The notes below the pieces were generated by a model. That model was not told the DNA's origin, searched no databases, and saw only the letters and a program-made list of their open reading frames with translations. 64,000 nt of DNA, taken from assembly GCF_965137335.1 (NCBI RefSeq), contig NZ_CBCRZD010000007.1. One strand, given 5' to 3'. This document shows, in pieces, positions 49,799 to 59,454 of the stretch (position 1 is the stretch's first letter; every line of letters starts with the position of its first letter). This DNA comes from Empedobacter stercoris (lineage in GTDB: Bacteria > Bacteroidota > Bacteroidia > Flavobacteriales > Weeksellaceae). A program made the position numbers and the translations under genes.

Positions 49799-52700
49799 TT
49801 AGAATGATACATTAAATCCGATTGAAAAAGAACGAACTAACGGATAAGAGAACGCTGTAAATGAGTTAGATACATATCCTGATGATCCTGCTGCACTACT
49901 TTCACTTGTTCCTGTACCAGCAATTGGGTTACCATGATAATTTGTCCACAATGCTAAGTTTTGTACTTGAGCAAACATTCTTAAATTTTTAACAAAAGTA
50001 CCTTCTACTAACTTAGAGAAATTGTATCCTAATGATAAACTACGGAATGCGATATAATCTGAGCTCTCTAAATATTTTGTAGAATATTCTGGCCCTGTTG
50101 TATTAGGCATTGCAAATGCTGCATGATCACCTGGTTGTTTCCAGTAATTTGCTGCTTCTACCACGTGGTTATCTAAAGATGTTGGATCTGTTAAGTATGC
50201 ATATGTGTTGTTGTACATGTATCCACCTGCTGAGTATGTAAAGTCTGCATTAATGTCAAATCCGTAGAATTTTGCATTCAATCCGAAACCTCCCATTAAT
50301 TTTGGAAGTGGCGTTTTATTTGTTGCAACAGCGTCACCACCATCATAAACATCCGTTATGTTTCCGTCTTTATCAAAGTACAAATCTTTACCCGTATTTG
50401 CGTCAACACCTGCATGTTTTACTAAATAGAATTGGTAAGGTTTACCACCTGATACATGAATCATACTTTCGTAAGAATCAGACATGATCAATGAATTTTG
50501 ACCATCTGCTAATTCATTAACTTTGTAATTTAAGTTTGTTACGTTACCGTAGAAAGATAAATCAAAGTTTTTAGAACGAATTACATCATAGTTTAACTCT
50601 AACTCAACACCTTCTGTTTTAATTTCTCCAGCATTAACAGTTGTTATATATCCTCCTGCTTCTGCAGATAGTTGTTTGTTAAAAATAAAGTCTGAACGTA
50701 ATTCATTGAAATATGCAGCAGAACCTGTTAAACGACTTCCAAAGAATCCGAAATCAACTCCTACATTAAATTTCTTGTTAGTTTCCCAAGTTGCATTAAC
50801 ATCAGCTAAGTTAGTTGTAGGAAAACTTGCAGGATTACCATTATAAGTTCCTAAGATATTCATCAAGTTCATATTTGCATAACGTGCCAAACCTGAGTCA
50901 TCTCCTACTTCACCGTATGATGCTTTAAGTGTTAAATTACTAACTGCTTTTGCATCGCGTAAAAAGTTCTCTTTTGCTAAATTCCATCCCAAAGCAACAC
51001 CCCAGAATGTTCCATATTTATTATCTAAACCTGCTAAAGAAGTACCGTCACGACGAACATAAGCATCTACAAAATATTTATTTGCAAAGTCATAAGATGC
51101 AGCTCCTAAATAACCAAATTTAGACACTCTCCATCTTTCTGATTTCGAATCTTGCTCGATTAAAGTTGCCAATCCTTGTGTTTGTAAATAGTCGTTAGGG
51201 AATCCAAGTCCGTACAATGTCATCGAATATAAACTTTGGTTAATATATTCTGTTGCAGCTGTTACGCGTAAGTTATGTTTTCCAAAACTATTTTCGTAAG
51301 AAACCTCATTACGCCAGTTGTAATCGAAACGATCTGTACTTCTATCTGTTTTAGCACCAGCATCACCTAATAATTCAGATAATAACGCAGATGGTTTTAG
51401 GAAGTTTTCATATTGTGTGCGGTTATATGTTGCACCAAAAGTTGTACGTGCTGATACATTTTTTGTAATATCAGCTTCTACAAATCCCGTCCCATAAATA
51501 CGTAAATATCTTGTTTCAGCATCAGTATTTTCCATCTCATCTGCAACAGGGTATCCCATGTAGTTTGCATTTGGATTGTAGACACGATCTCCTTGTTCAT
51601 CTAATGCATAATCACCGTTTGCATCCATTTGATAGAATGTTTCGTATGGGCGATTCATTAATGTATTAAAGAAAGGTGATTGTGCATTCACACGGTCACG
51701 AGGAGAATCTAAAGTTGTATAAGATCCATTTACATTAACACCGTAACGTAACCAATCTTTTACTTTAGTTGTATTATTAAATGTTGCAGAAATTCTTTCT
51801 AAACCATTATAATACTGTACAGCACCCTCGTTCTTATCATATCCAATAGAAAAATTATTTGATGATTCACCATCATTTTTACTAATCGAAACAAAGTGAG
51901 ATGATGTTAAACCATTTTTGTATAAATCATCAGACCATTTGTGGTCATTCTTTGATAAACGTGCGATTTCTTCTGAAGTACGAGCTTGTCCTAATCCTAA
52001 ATTAGGAATAGTACTTAAACTATTTTGGTAATTTAACAATTGCTCGGCATTCATCAAATTAATATTTGGCAAGTCAACCATATCGTTAACTCCAATACGA
52101 GACGAATAGCTTACAATTGCTTCACCTTTTTTCGCAGATTTAGTTTTCATGATGATTACACCGTTCGCTCCACGAGATCCAAAGATTGCTAATTGAGAAG
52201 CATCTTTCAATACCTTTACTTCTTCGATATCTGCAGGGTTAATTGCATTAACATCAGAAGCTGTCATATACGTACCATCAACAACATATAATGGAGATTT
52301 TACACCACCATTCAAACCAATTGCTCCACGAATTGTAACGTTAGCAGTTGCACCAGGAGCACCACTCATTGCTTGAGATGACAAACCAGCCGCTTTACCT
52401 CCCAACATTTGGTCAATAGAAACAGAAGGGTTCATCTGTTCTAAATCTTTTGCCTTAACAGTTGTTACACCTGATTTAGATGGAGCGTTGAAAATAGATT
52501 TTACAACTACTTCACTTAAATCAACTGGACTACTTGTTGTAGCAGCATACTTTAAAGTTCCTAAGCTATTGCTTGTTACTGTGAATTCTTTCCCATTAAT
52601 TACTAAAACATCTCCAATTTTAGCATCAATATCAAATTTTCCGTCTAAATCAGTATAGACAACTTTGTCCGTACCTTTTACAGATACTTCTACATCCGAT

Positions 52701-52807
52701 TCCGGAAAATTATCTGCGTCATTTACAACACCTGTTACTTGAGCAAATGCAGCTGTTCCTAAACCAAGGAAAGCCAATAAACTCAAAGATGTGATTCTTC
52801 TCCTCAT
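49799..52807 (-). CDS. SusC/RagA-family TonB-linked outer-membrane transporter (pair 2)
   Basis: 1002 residues: signal peptide (1-22), regulatory-like domain (about 23-90), TonB plug (about 115-225, with V-T-I-R-G-A-I-G and S-R-G-A-N-G-V-I-I-M-K-T-K) and the barrel ending G-F-N-V-S-F. Energy comes through TonB. The N-terminal block is shared with pair 1 but the plug and barrel are not. No sigma/anti-sigma genes are adjacent and no N-terminal STN signalling domain is seen, so regulation is probably not by transenvelope signalling. Confidence 0.95.
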   Translation of the reverse strand: MRRRITSLSLLAFLGLGTAAFAQVTGVVNDADNFPESDVEVSVKGTDKVVYTDLDGKFDIDAKIGDVLVINGKEFTVTSNSLGTLKYAATTSSPVDLSEVVVKSIFNAPSKSGVTTVKAKDLEQMNPSVSIDQMLGGKAAGLSSQAMSGAPGATANVTIRGAIGLNGGVKSPLYVVDGTYMTASDVNAINPADIEEVKVLKDASQLAIFGSRGANGVIIMKTKSAKKGEAIVSYSSRIGVNDMVDLPNINLMNAEQLLNYQNSLSTIPNLGLGQARTSEEIARLSKNDHKWSDDLYKNGLTSSHFVSISKNDGESSNNFSIGYDKNEGAVQYYNGLERISATFNNTTKVKDWLRYGVNVNGSYTTLDSPRDRVNAQSPFFNTLMNRPYETFYQMDANGDYALDEQGDRVYNPNANYMGYPVADEMENTDAETRYLRIYGTGFVEADITKNVSARTTFGATYNRTQYENFLKPSALLSELLGDAGAKTDRSTDRFDYNWRNEVSYENSFGKHNLRVTAATEYINQSLYSMTLYGLGFPNDYLQTQGLATLIEQDSKSERWRVSKFGYLGAASYDFANKYFVDAYVRRDGTSLAGLDNKYGTFWGVALGWNLAKENFLRDAKAVSNLTLKASYGEVGDDSGLARYANMNLMNILGTYNGNPASFPTTNLADVNATWETNKKFNVGVDFGFFGSRLTGSAAYFNELRSDFIFNKQLSAEAGGYITTVNAGEIKTEGVELELNYDVIRSKNFDLSFYGNVTNLNYKVNELADGQNSLIMSDSYESMIHVSGGKPYQFYLVKHAGVDANTGKDLYFDKDGNITDVYDGGDAVATNKTPLPKLMGGFGLNAKFYGFDINADFTYSAGGYMYNNTYAYLTDPTSLDNHVVEAANYWKQPGDHAAFAMPNTTGPEYSTKYLESSDYIAFRSLSLGYNFSKLVEGTFVKNLRMFAQVQNLALWTNYHGNPIAGTGTSESSAAGSSGYVSNSFTAFSYPLVRSFSIGFNVSF

Positions 52808-53145
52808 AGTCTTATTTTTATAAAATAGGGGAACAAATCTGCAAATTAAATTTTAGCTAAAAAAACAAACTGATAAATATTTAATATTTTATTAAATCAA
52901 GACAAAAAAGGTTTTATTTATCAGCTTTAAAATTTGAGAGAATGATAATTTTAGAAAGATTACATTTTTAACAAATATGATAAACATCTATCTGTTTTTA
53001 TGTTAATTATTTTCAATTACACTAAAATCAATATTGCATAATATTAAAAAAACAATTAATTACAATTGTATTTTTATACGAAGAACCGTTAAAAAATGAC
53101 ACTAAAAATTATCTTTTTCTTAATGGAAAAATAATTTTTAAAATA
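52808..53145. other. AT-rich upstream region of SusC pair 2
   Basis: About 340 bases with very few G or C and no ORF. It must hold the promoter of pair 2 on the minus strand. I could not identify a full-consensus box with correct spacing. Confidence 0.45.
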
Positions 53146-53148
53146 AAA

Positions 53149-53171
53149 AAGACGGCTAAAATAGCCGTCTT
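53149..53171 (-). terminator. Terminator of the DUF5689/TonB receptor operon
   Basis: AAGACGGCTA (53149-53158) with TAGCCGTCTT (53162-53171), a perfect ten-base inverted repeat with an A-run before it. Confidence 0.9.
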
Positions 53172-53196
53172 AAAGTTAAATCAATTAATTGGTCAA

Positions 53197-54597
53197 TTAA
53201 TCAATTTTGATATTATCGATAATTAAATCGTACGCAACCTCTTTTCCTACTTTTAAAGAAAATAAGTCATTTCCGACTGTTTTTTGAATATCAAGTCCTT
53301 CAATATTTAAGGTTACAAGAACCCATTCTCCTTTTGTATCTATAGCACCATTGTATTGGTTATTTTCTGCTCCAGAAACTGTAACTGGTTGATTTGCTAA
53401 TTCGCCTACATTAAAAGGTGTAAAACCAGTTGTAGATTTGTTTACATTTAATGATAATGATTTTCCTGATTTACCTTTTACATAGAATGTAATTTTCTTC
53501 GGATTAGTAGGAAGTTCGTTTGTTAACTTTGCAGTAAATACATAATCGTTACCTGCTGGTGTTCCTTTTATTTGTAATGCATTCGAATCATCTCTTCCTA
53601 AACCTACAGCACTTGTTGCATAGTCTTTAAGTCCAAATTTTGCGTTAATAGAAGACATAAAATCTGCCCAAACGTTAAAATCAGATCCTTTAAATAACAA
53701 GTTAGCAGCTTCTGTATCATTTCCGCCACCTGGATTTTGTCCTCCACCTACATCAAAACGAGGTTGATCAAAGTTGACATCTTTGGTATCACGGATATAT
53801 ACTTGATATGAAGAATTATACTTACTCACAAGAACTGTTATCTCTCCACTTCCAGTTGGCAACTCTACATCTTTAAAAGAAGCATATTTACTTGTTCTCA
53901 AATCTGTTTCTGTTCCACTTTTATCAATTAAACTAACGTTATCTGCAGTAGCTGTAGACCCATCAGGATAATAAGTTTTTTCTGTATCAGGTGATTTAAA
54001 TTGTACATTTTTTATTTTCACCAATGTGTTTACATTTTCTGCTCTCAAAGCTTCAGCAAGACTATTTACTTCTTTTGGTGCAATAGCTTGTATTGGATCA
54101 CAAGTTTTAATAAAAACTTTTTCTCTCAATTCTTTTGGCATACGATCTAAATCAAATGTAGAACCTGCTATCTTTGTACCAATTCTAATTGTACCACGAT
54201 CTTCAGCAACTTTTAATCCTTTTAAATTAACTTGAACAGTACTACCAATTGGATAAAATCCATAAACTGGACGTTCTGCTAATTCTATTTGTATACCAGC
54301 TGTTGCTCCTGAAGCTTTGTCTTGAAAAGAAATTGTATTTGCTAAATTTCCAGACTCGTCGCTTGTAATAACAATTCCTTCTACAATTAAATCATCTGCA
54401 ACCATTCCTTTATCATCAAGTTTCAATGTTTTTTTATAGACTTGATCTAATAAATCTTTAATTGTAATGTTTGCTTCTTTTTTTTGTGGACAATCCAAAG
54501 ATGGAACCGAATAATCATCATCTTGTACACATGATTGTGCTGTAAATAAACCTAAACTTAAGGCTGTTGCTATTGTTAATTTTGTTATTGTATTCAT
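53197..54597 (-). CDS. DUF5689-domain lipoprotein
   Basis: 466 residues. Lipobox A-Q-S-C (Cys23). The first half (about 40-280) is DUF5689, an OB-fold-like region (I-V-E-G-I-V-I-T-S-D, G-S-T-V-Q-V-N-L-K-G-L) related to domains in secreted nucleases. The second half is a choice-of-anchor/carbohydrate-binding-like beta-sandwich with G-G-G-Q-N-P-G-G-G linker near 283. 22 bases downstream of its TonB receptor, in place of a SusD, so probably its surface lipoprotein partner. Ligand inferred as nucleic acid or nucleotide. Confidence 0.8.
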   Translation of the reverse strand: MNTITKLTIATALSLGLFTAQSCVQDDDYSVPSLDCPQKKEANITIKDLLDQVYKKTLKLDDKGMVADDLIVEGIVITSDESGNLANTISFQDKASGATAGIQIELAERPVYGFYPIGSTVQVNLKGLKVAEDRGTIRIGTKIAGSTFDLDRMPKELREKVFIKTCDPIQAIAPKEVNSLAEALRAENVNTLVKIKNVQFKSPDTEKTYYPDGSTATADNVSLIDKSGTETDLRTSKYASFKDVELPTGSGEITVLVSKYNSSYQVYIRDTKDVNFDQPRFDVGGGQNPGGGNDTEAANLLFKGSDFNVWADFMSSINAKFGLKDYATSAVGLGRDDSNALQIKGTPAGNDYVFTAKLTNELPTNPKKITFYVKGKSGKSLSLNVNKSTTGFTPFNVGELANQPVTVSGAENNQYNGAIDTKGEWVLVTLNIEGLDIQKTVGNDLFSLKVGKEVAYDLIIDNIKID

Positions 54598-54619
54598 TGT
54601 ATTTTTTCTTTAAAATTGA

Positions 54620-57322
54620 TTAAAATCTGAAATAAATGTTTGCAAAATAAGTAGTTCCCATTCCGTACCATAATTTTGGACCAAATGTTTTTTGATAAGT
54701 AGGATCAATTGCATTTGTATATTTTCCTGTTCTCATTTGTTCAAATCCTCCAGTAACATACTCTTTGTTATTCAAGACATTATTAATTGTTCCTGAAATT
54801 CCTGCAGAATATTTACCAATACGAAATGTTTTACCAACATTAATATTCAACATAAACTGATCATCCATTTTAGGTTGTCTAAGAACATCTTTTAAACCTT
54901 CTTCTGTAATTCCTTGAATTGGAAATCCATTTTCATCTTTCACAAAGCGGTCTGTTCTTCTATATGCGGCTATATCTAAATAATTATTCATTAAATAGTT
55001 TCCAGAAACACCAATCCACCAAAATTTTGGATCACGGTATTCAGCACTTAAAGAAAATCCTGTTTGCGGTCCACCTCCTAATTTATAATCTTTTATATAG
55101 GCTTGTCCGAAATTTTTATAAGGAACTCCTTCATCATTTGCATAATCATCTGAATATAAATTATAACTCGCATTATCTTTATAAACATATTGACCTATAG
55201 CCGCAACAGCTGAAACTGTAAGAACAGGTAAAACTTGTGCTTCTACAGCTAATTCAGTCCCTATATATTCTTTACCTACACCTGTCATCACTTCAGAAAC
55301 AAATATTTGATCATTTGTTCCGTCAATGTATCCAAATGATTTTTTAATTTCATCTTTTGTTCTTGTATAAAAAGCAGTGGCACGTGCCTTAATACGTGGT
55401 GCTCTTAAAATATATGATAGATCACTTGAGAAAATTTTCGCACTTTCAACTCCATCAACTGTAACTTCATTTACACGAGCATTTGGAAAAATCTCATCAG
55501 AAGTTGGTGCTTCTGTTTGATACATTACATTTGCTTGAATAAAGTTTCGTCCGTCTAATTTTACCAAGAAATTAGATTTAACTCCAAAATCTAAAAAGTC
55601 GTATGTTTTACTTTTTCCGTAAGAAGAATCTAGATAAATTCCATTTCTATATTTACCATCTCTGTAGAATTTTGTCATTGCAACCTTAGCTCCAAATGTT
55701 ACATCTAAAAATTTACCTTTTATTTTAGATTGAGCATACAAATCTGCATAGTCACGATTTATTTCATAATTATATCCATAACGATCGTCTTTATATGAAA
55801 TCATATCAGGATTATTTGCATCAATAGACTTTCTACTAAAAGAATCTTTACCTAATACATAACTTCCTCCTAATAAATCTTCAACTCTACGAAATAATTC
55901 TGATTTTGTTTTCTGATAAGATGCAGCTACAACAACATCTATGTTTGATGATAATTCGGTCTGAAAATTAGTGTATGCAGAATATGTTTTATCTTTATTG
56001 ACATCACTTCCTAACCAAAATGCAGAATACCCATCTTTAACTCCTTTATTAAAGTCATATAAAGATCCCCAATTTAATTGAGAAGCTGTACCATTTAACC
56101 AAGATTCTTTATTATTCGCTTGAGATGGTAGATTTCTATAATATAAAGGTGATGGATTAAACGCATTATACCAATCTAAACGAGAACTACTTTCTTCACC
56201 AAATTGATACGAAAGTGTTGTTGTCAATTTAGATTTTTCATTAATATTCCAATGGTGCGTTAACATATTCACTGGTTCGAAGGTTTTCTTCACACGTTCG
56301 TTACGTTTTTCACCATCTTGCCATCCCCAATAGCCATTATAGTATATTCCCATCAAGTCTACCACTTCTTGTGTATTTGGAGAACCAGTAGAACGACGAG
56401 TAGGCGCACCAAAACTTGTCAAGTTTAAGGTATGTTTTTCATTAAACTTTTTCTCTACACCTAAATAGTACGCATAAGCATCATAAAAAGTACCTTCTAT
56501 AATTCCTTCTTCAGCCCAACGTCTACTTCCTGAAACCATAAATGCCCAACCATTATCCATCAAACCTGTGTTATAGGTTGCCATTACACGATTTCTGTAC
56601 GAACGATTGGTGTTAGAATAAGCTAAGCTTACTCCTTTACGCATTGTCGAAGGACGAGTATCAAAATTTGTTACTCCTCCTAAATCTCCAAAAGCATATT
56701 TAGAAGGCTCTAATCCGTATGTTAACTCTTCTGGACGACGAGTAACATCATTTAGACCTCCCCAGTTATTGAAGGTTGCACGTCCATTATCCATTTTGTT
56801 CATACGAACTCCATTAAAATGTACGTCATTATATTTGTTATCTAAACCTCTTGGTTTAAACCAATACGAACCTAATTCGTATGCAGATACACGAGCAAAA
56901 ACGTCGCGTGAAGATTGTAAAAGTCCTGAATTTGAAGCTGTAGAACTTTCATCATCAGATAACTCATCATCTGTTAATGTAATAATACCAACTTCTGCTG
57001 TATTTGGATTAAATGTTAATTTAATTTCACCTAAGTCAAGCTCTTTTTGTCCTGCTACAGTGATTTCTTTTTCAAAAGGGTCGTACCCTACGCCATAAAC
57101 TTGTAATTTGTATGTTCCATCTGGAATATCAACAAACTGAAAATAACCTATACGATCAGTAATCGCAGCATCATTCACTGCGCCTCCGTCTAATCGTACA
57201 GTGAGGTTATAAACCTCTTCACCAGTTGCAGCATTTTTAGCCACCCCAGTAACCTTTGTCTGCGCCTGTGCAAAAGCGACAGTTGCAGCAAAGACCGAAA
57301 GACTTAACAATAATTTGTTCAT
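54620..57322 (-). CDS. TonB-dependent receptor with carboxypeptidase-regulatory-like N-terminus
   Basis: 900 residues: signal peptide (1-20, ...F-A-Q-A before Q), regulatory-like beta-sandwich (about 22-105), plug (about 125-240) and a barrel ending Y-F-A-N-I-Y-F-R-F. Not of the SusC subgroup (shorter, no SusC signature). It forms an operon with the DUF5689 lipoprotein and lies head-to-head with a secreted nuclease/phosphatase gene. This suggests uptake of the nuclease products. Confidence 0.92.
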   Translation of the reverse strand: MNKLLLSLSVFAATVAFAQAQTKVTGVAKNAATGEEVYNLTVRLDGGAVNDAAITDRIGYFQFVDIPDGTYKLQVYGVGYDPFEKEITVAGQKELDLGEIKLTFNPNTAEVGIITLTDDELSDDESSTASNSGLLQSSRDVFARVSAYELGSYWFKPRGLDNKYNDVHFNGVRMNKMDNGRATFNNWGGLNDVTRRPEELTYGLEPSKYAFGDLGGVTNFDTRPSTMRKGVSLAYSNTNRSYRNRVMATYNTGLMDNGWAFMVSGSRRWAEEGIIEGTFYDAYAYYLGVEKKFNEKHTLNLTSFGAPTRRSTGSPNTQEVVDLMGIYYNGYWGWQDGEKRNERVKKTFEPVNMLTHHWNINEKSKLTTTLSYQFGEESSSRLDWYNAFNPSPLYYRNLPSQANNKESWLNGTASQLNWGSLYDFNKGVKDGYSAFWLGSDVNKDKTYSAYTNFQTELSSNIDVVVAASYQKTKSELFRRVEDLLGGSYVLGKDSFSRKSIDANNPDMISYKDDRYGYNYEINRDYADLYAQSKIKGKFLDVTFGAKVAMTKFYRDGKYRNGIYLDSSYGKSKTYDFLDFGVKSNFLVKLDGRNFIQANVMYQTEAPTSDEIFPNARVNEVTVDGVESAKIFSSDLSYILRAPRIKARATAFYTRTKDEIKKSFGYIDGTNDQIFVSEVMTGVGKEYIGTELAVEAQVLPVLTVSAVAAIGQYVYKDNASYNLYSDDYANDEGVPYKNFGQAYIKDYKLGGGPQTGFSLSAEYRDPKFWWIGVSGNYLMNNYLDIAAYRRTDRFVKDENGFPIQGITEEGLKDVLRQPKMDDQFMLNINVGKTFRIGKYSAGISGTINNVLNNKEYVTGGFEQMRTGKYTNAIDPTYQKTFGPKLWYGMGTTYFANIYFRF

Positions 57323-57371
57323 TCAAACGAATTTTTATTTATAAATTAGCTATCTAAAAAAAATAGGACAA

Positions 57372-57379
57372 CAAATTTA
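57372..57379 (-). promoter_or_regulatory. -7 box for the TonB receptor operon
   Basis: TAAATTTG on the minus strand, about 50 bases before the receptor ATG, in the divergent region shared with the nuclease gene. Confidence 0.45.
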
Positions 57380-57401
57380 GTAAATTCATAATTAATAACA
57401 T

Positions 57402-58607
57402 ATGTTTAAAATTAATAAATCTTTAACTTTATTAATAATCTTTAATTTATTTTTAACGTTAACTACTCAAGCTCAAACTAAATATGCGAGTGCGACAGTC
57501 GCTTTTTATAATGTTGAAAATATTTTTGACACCATAAAATCGGTGGGATATATTGACGGAACATTACCATTTAATGATAAAAATTATCATATCCAGATTG
57601 CAGAATCTGACATTTCAAAGTACGAAACAGAAGATTTCAAACAAAGTTACACCTACGAAAACATAAAAGGAAAGAAAATTATTCGTCCTTTAATTCTTCA
57701 AGAAGAGTTTTTACCAAATGGGAATAAAAGATGGAATACGCAAAAATATTTTCAAAAAATCAATAATATTTCAAAAGTAATTAGCGAATTAGGCGCTGAT
57801 GTTACAAATACCGCACCTGTAATTGTAGGGATTTGCGAAATTGAAACGAAAGAAGTTTTAGAAGATTTAGCAAACAGTTCGGCTTTAAAAAAATACGATT
57901 ATGGTGTTGTTCATTTTAATTCATTTGATGCCAGAGGAGTTGACACAGGTTTATTGTATCAAAAATCTCGTTTCAAAGTAATTGAAGCAAAACCTCATCC
58001 TATTTTTAATTATAATGCAGATGGTAGACGTCGATACACACGTGATATTTTACAAGTGACTGGATTATTAGATGGAGAAGAAATTACGTTTTTAGTTAAC
58101 CACTGGCCATCTCGTAGTGGAGGAGAAAAAGCTTCGATGCCAGCTCGTATGGAAGCTGCAAAAGTGATGAAAGGTATTTTTGAAGATTTAAAAGCTCAAA
58201 ATCCGAATGCAAAAGTAATTGCAATGGGAGATTTTAATGATGATCCAATTTCACCAAGTATCAAAAACACATTCAATCCTGCTGGAGAAATTTCTAAATC
58301 AACAGAAAACGGCTACTATAATCCAATGATACCTTTATACAAAAAAGGAATTGGGACTTTAGCTTATCGTGATGCTTGGAATTTATTTGATCAATTTATA
58401 TCTACTTCATCATTGGTTACAAAAAACAAAGATTATTCTTCTTATAAAATCTTTAAAACAGAGGTTTTTAACAAAGATTATCTAATTGCAAAAGAAGGTG
58501 CATACAAAGGTTTTCCAAATCGTATGTGGAGTGGTGATACATATCGTGCAAATGGTTACTCTGACCACTTCCCTGTTTACACAATCTTATTAAAACAAGT
58601 GAAATAA
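57402..58607 (+). CDS. Secreted endonuclease/exonuclease/phosphatase family protein
   Basis: 401 residues with a signal peptide (about 1-24, ...T-Q-A before Q). EEP-fold motifs in order: F-Y-N-V-E-N-I-F-D (32-40), I-C-E-I-E (about 147-151), N-H-W-P-S-R (about 229-234), G-D-F-N-D-D-P (about 276-282) and S-D-H-F-P-V-Y near the end. Members cleave nucleic acids or phosphodiesters using magnesium. Divergent from the TonB receptor/DUF5689 pair. One base precedes the trpA ATG. Confidence 0.9.
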   Translation: MFKINKSLTLLIIFNLFLTLTTQAQTKYASATVAFYNVENIFDTIKSVGYIDGTLPFNDKNYHIQIAESDISKYETEDFKQSYTYENIKGKKIIRPLILQEEFLPNGNKRWNTQKYFQKINNISKVISELGADVTNTAPVIVGICEIETKEVLEDLANSSALKKYDYGVVHFNSFDARGVDTGLLYQKSRFKVIEAKPHPIFNYNADGRRRYTRDILQVTGLLDGEEITFLVNHWPSRSGGEKASMPARMEAAKVMKGIFEDLKAQNPNAKVIAMGDFNDDPISPSIKNTFNPAGEISKSTENGYYNPMIPLYKKGIGTLAYRDAWNLFDQFISTSSLVTKNKDYSSYKIFKTEVFNKDYLIAKEGAYKGFPNRMWSGDTYRANGYSDHFPVYTILLKQVK

Positions 58608-58608
58608 T

Positions 58609-59376
58609 ATGAATAAATTAGCACAATTATTTGGTCAAAAAAATAATCGTCTTCTTACAATATACACAACTGCTGGGTATCCAAATTTATCGGATACCCC
58701 ATTTGTTTTAAGAGAATTAGACAAAAACAAAGTTGATATTATAGAAGTCGGAATTCCTTATTCTGATCCTTTAGCAGATGGTCCAACAATTCAAGCAACG
58801 AGCGAAAAAGCTTTGGCCAATGGAATGACATTGAATATTTTATTCGAACAATTAAAAGATGTAAAGGATGAAATTTCTGCACCTATTGTATTAATGGGTT
58901 ACTATAATCAAGTCATGACATTTGGATTAGAGAAGTTTTTACAGCATTGTAAAAAGAGTGGTGTTTCTGGATTGATATTACCCGATATGCCTTACGATAT
59001 TTACTTGACTCAACACAAAGAACTTTTCGAAAAGTATGATCAAAATGTTACGTTCTTAATTACGCCTTTAACAACTGAAAAACGTGTAAAAGAGATCAAC
59101 GATGCTACTTCTGGTTTTGTTTACATTGTATCAAGTTCTGCGACAACAGGAGCAACAACTTCTAATTATAACGAAGATTTTTTATCAAACATCAAGAATT
59201 TAGGGTTAACGAAACCTCATCAAATTGGATTTGGCATCTCGACTAAACAAGATGTAGAAAAAGCATGGGAATTTGCAAATGGTGCAATTATCGGAAGCGC
59301 ATTTTTACGTGTTTTAGAAAAAGCTGAAGGCAATTATTCTGAAGCGATTAAAAATTACATTTCGAGTTTGAGATAA
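58609..59376 (+). CDS. trpA: Tryptophan synthase alpha chain
   Basis: 255-residue TIM barrel that cleaves indole-glycerol phosphate and passes indole to TrpB. Catalytic Glu and Asp are visible in I-I-E-V-G-I-P-Y-S-D-P-L-A-D-G-P (about 46-61), with the phosphate loops I-V-S-S-S-A-T-T-G and G-F-G-I-S near 170-215. No other trp gene is in the window; it is joined to a secreted nuclease gene with one base between. Confidence 0.96.
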   Translation: MNKLAQLFGQKNNRLLTIYTTAGYPNLSDTPFVLRELDKNKVDIIEVGIPYSDPLADGPTIQATSEKALANGMTLNILFEQLKDVKDEISAPIVLMGYYNQVMTFGLEKFLQHCKKSGVSGLILPDMPYDIYLTQHKELFEKYDQNVTFLITPLTTEKRVKEINDATSGFVYIVSSSATTGATTSNYNEDFLSNIKNLGLTKPHQIGFGISTKQDVEKAWEFANGAIIGSAFLRVLEKAEGNYSEAIKNYISSLR

Positions 59377-59400
59377 ATTTCCTACAAAAAGATACAAACA

Positions 59401-59431
59401 AAAAAGCAAGCCGTCGTAAAGGCTTGCTTTT
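59401..59431. terminator. Bidirectional terminator between trpA and tyrS
   Basis: AAAAAGCAAGCC (59401-59412) and GGCTTGCTTTT (59421-59431) pair across an eight-base loop. Confidence 0.9.
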
Positions 59432-59454
59432 ATATTTGAAACATGTTTTTCTAT

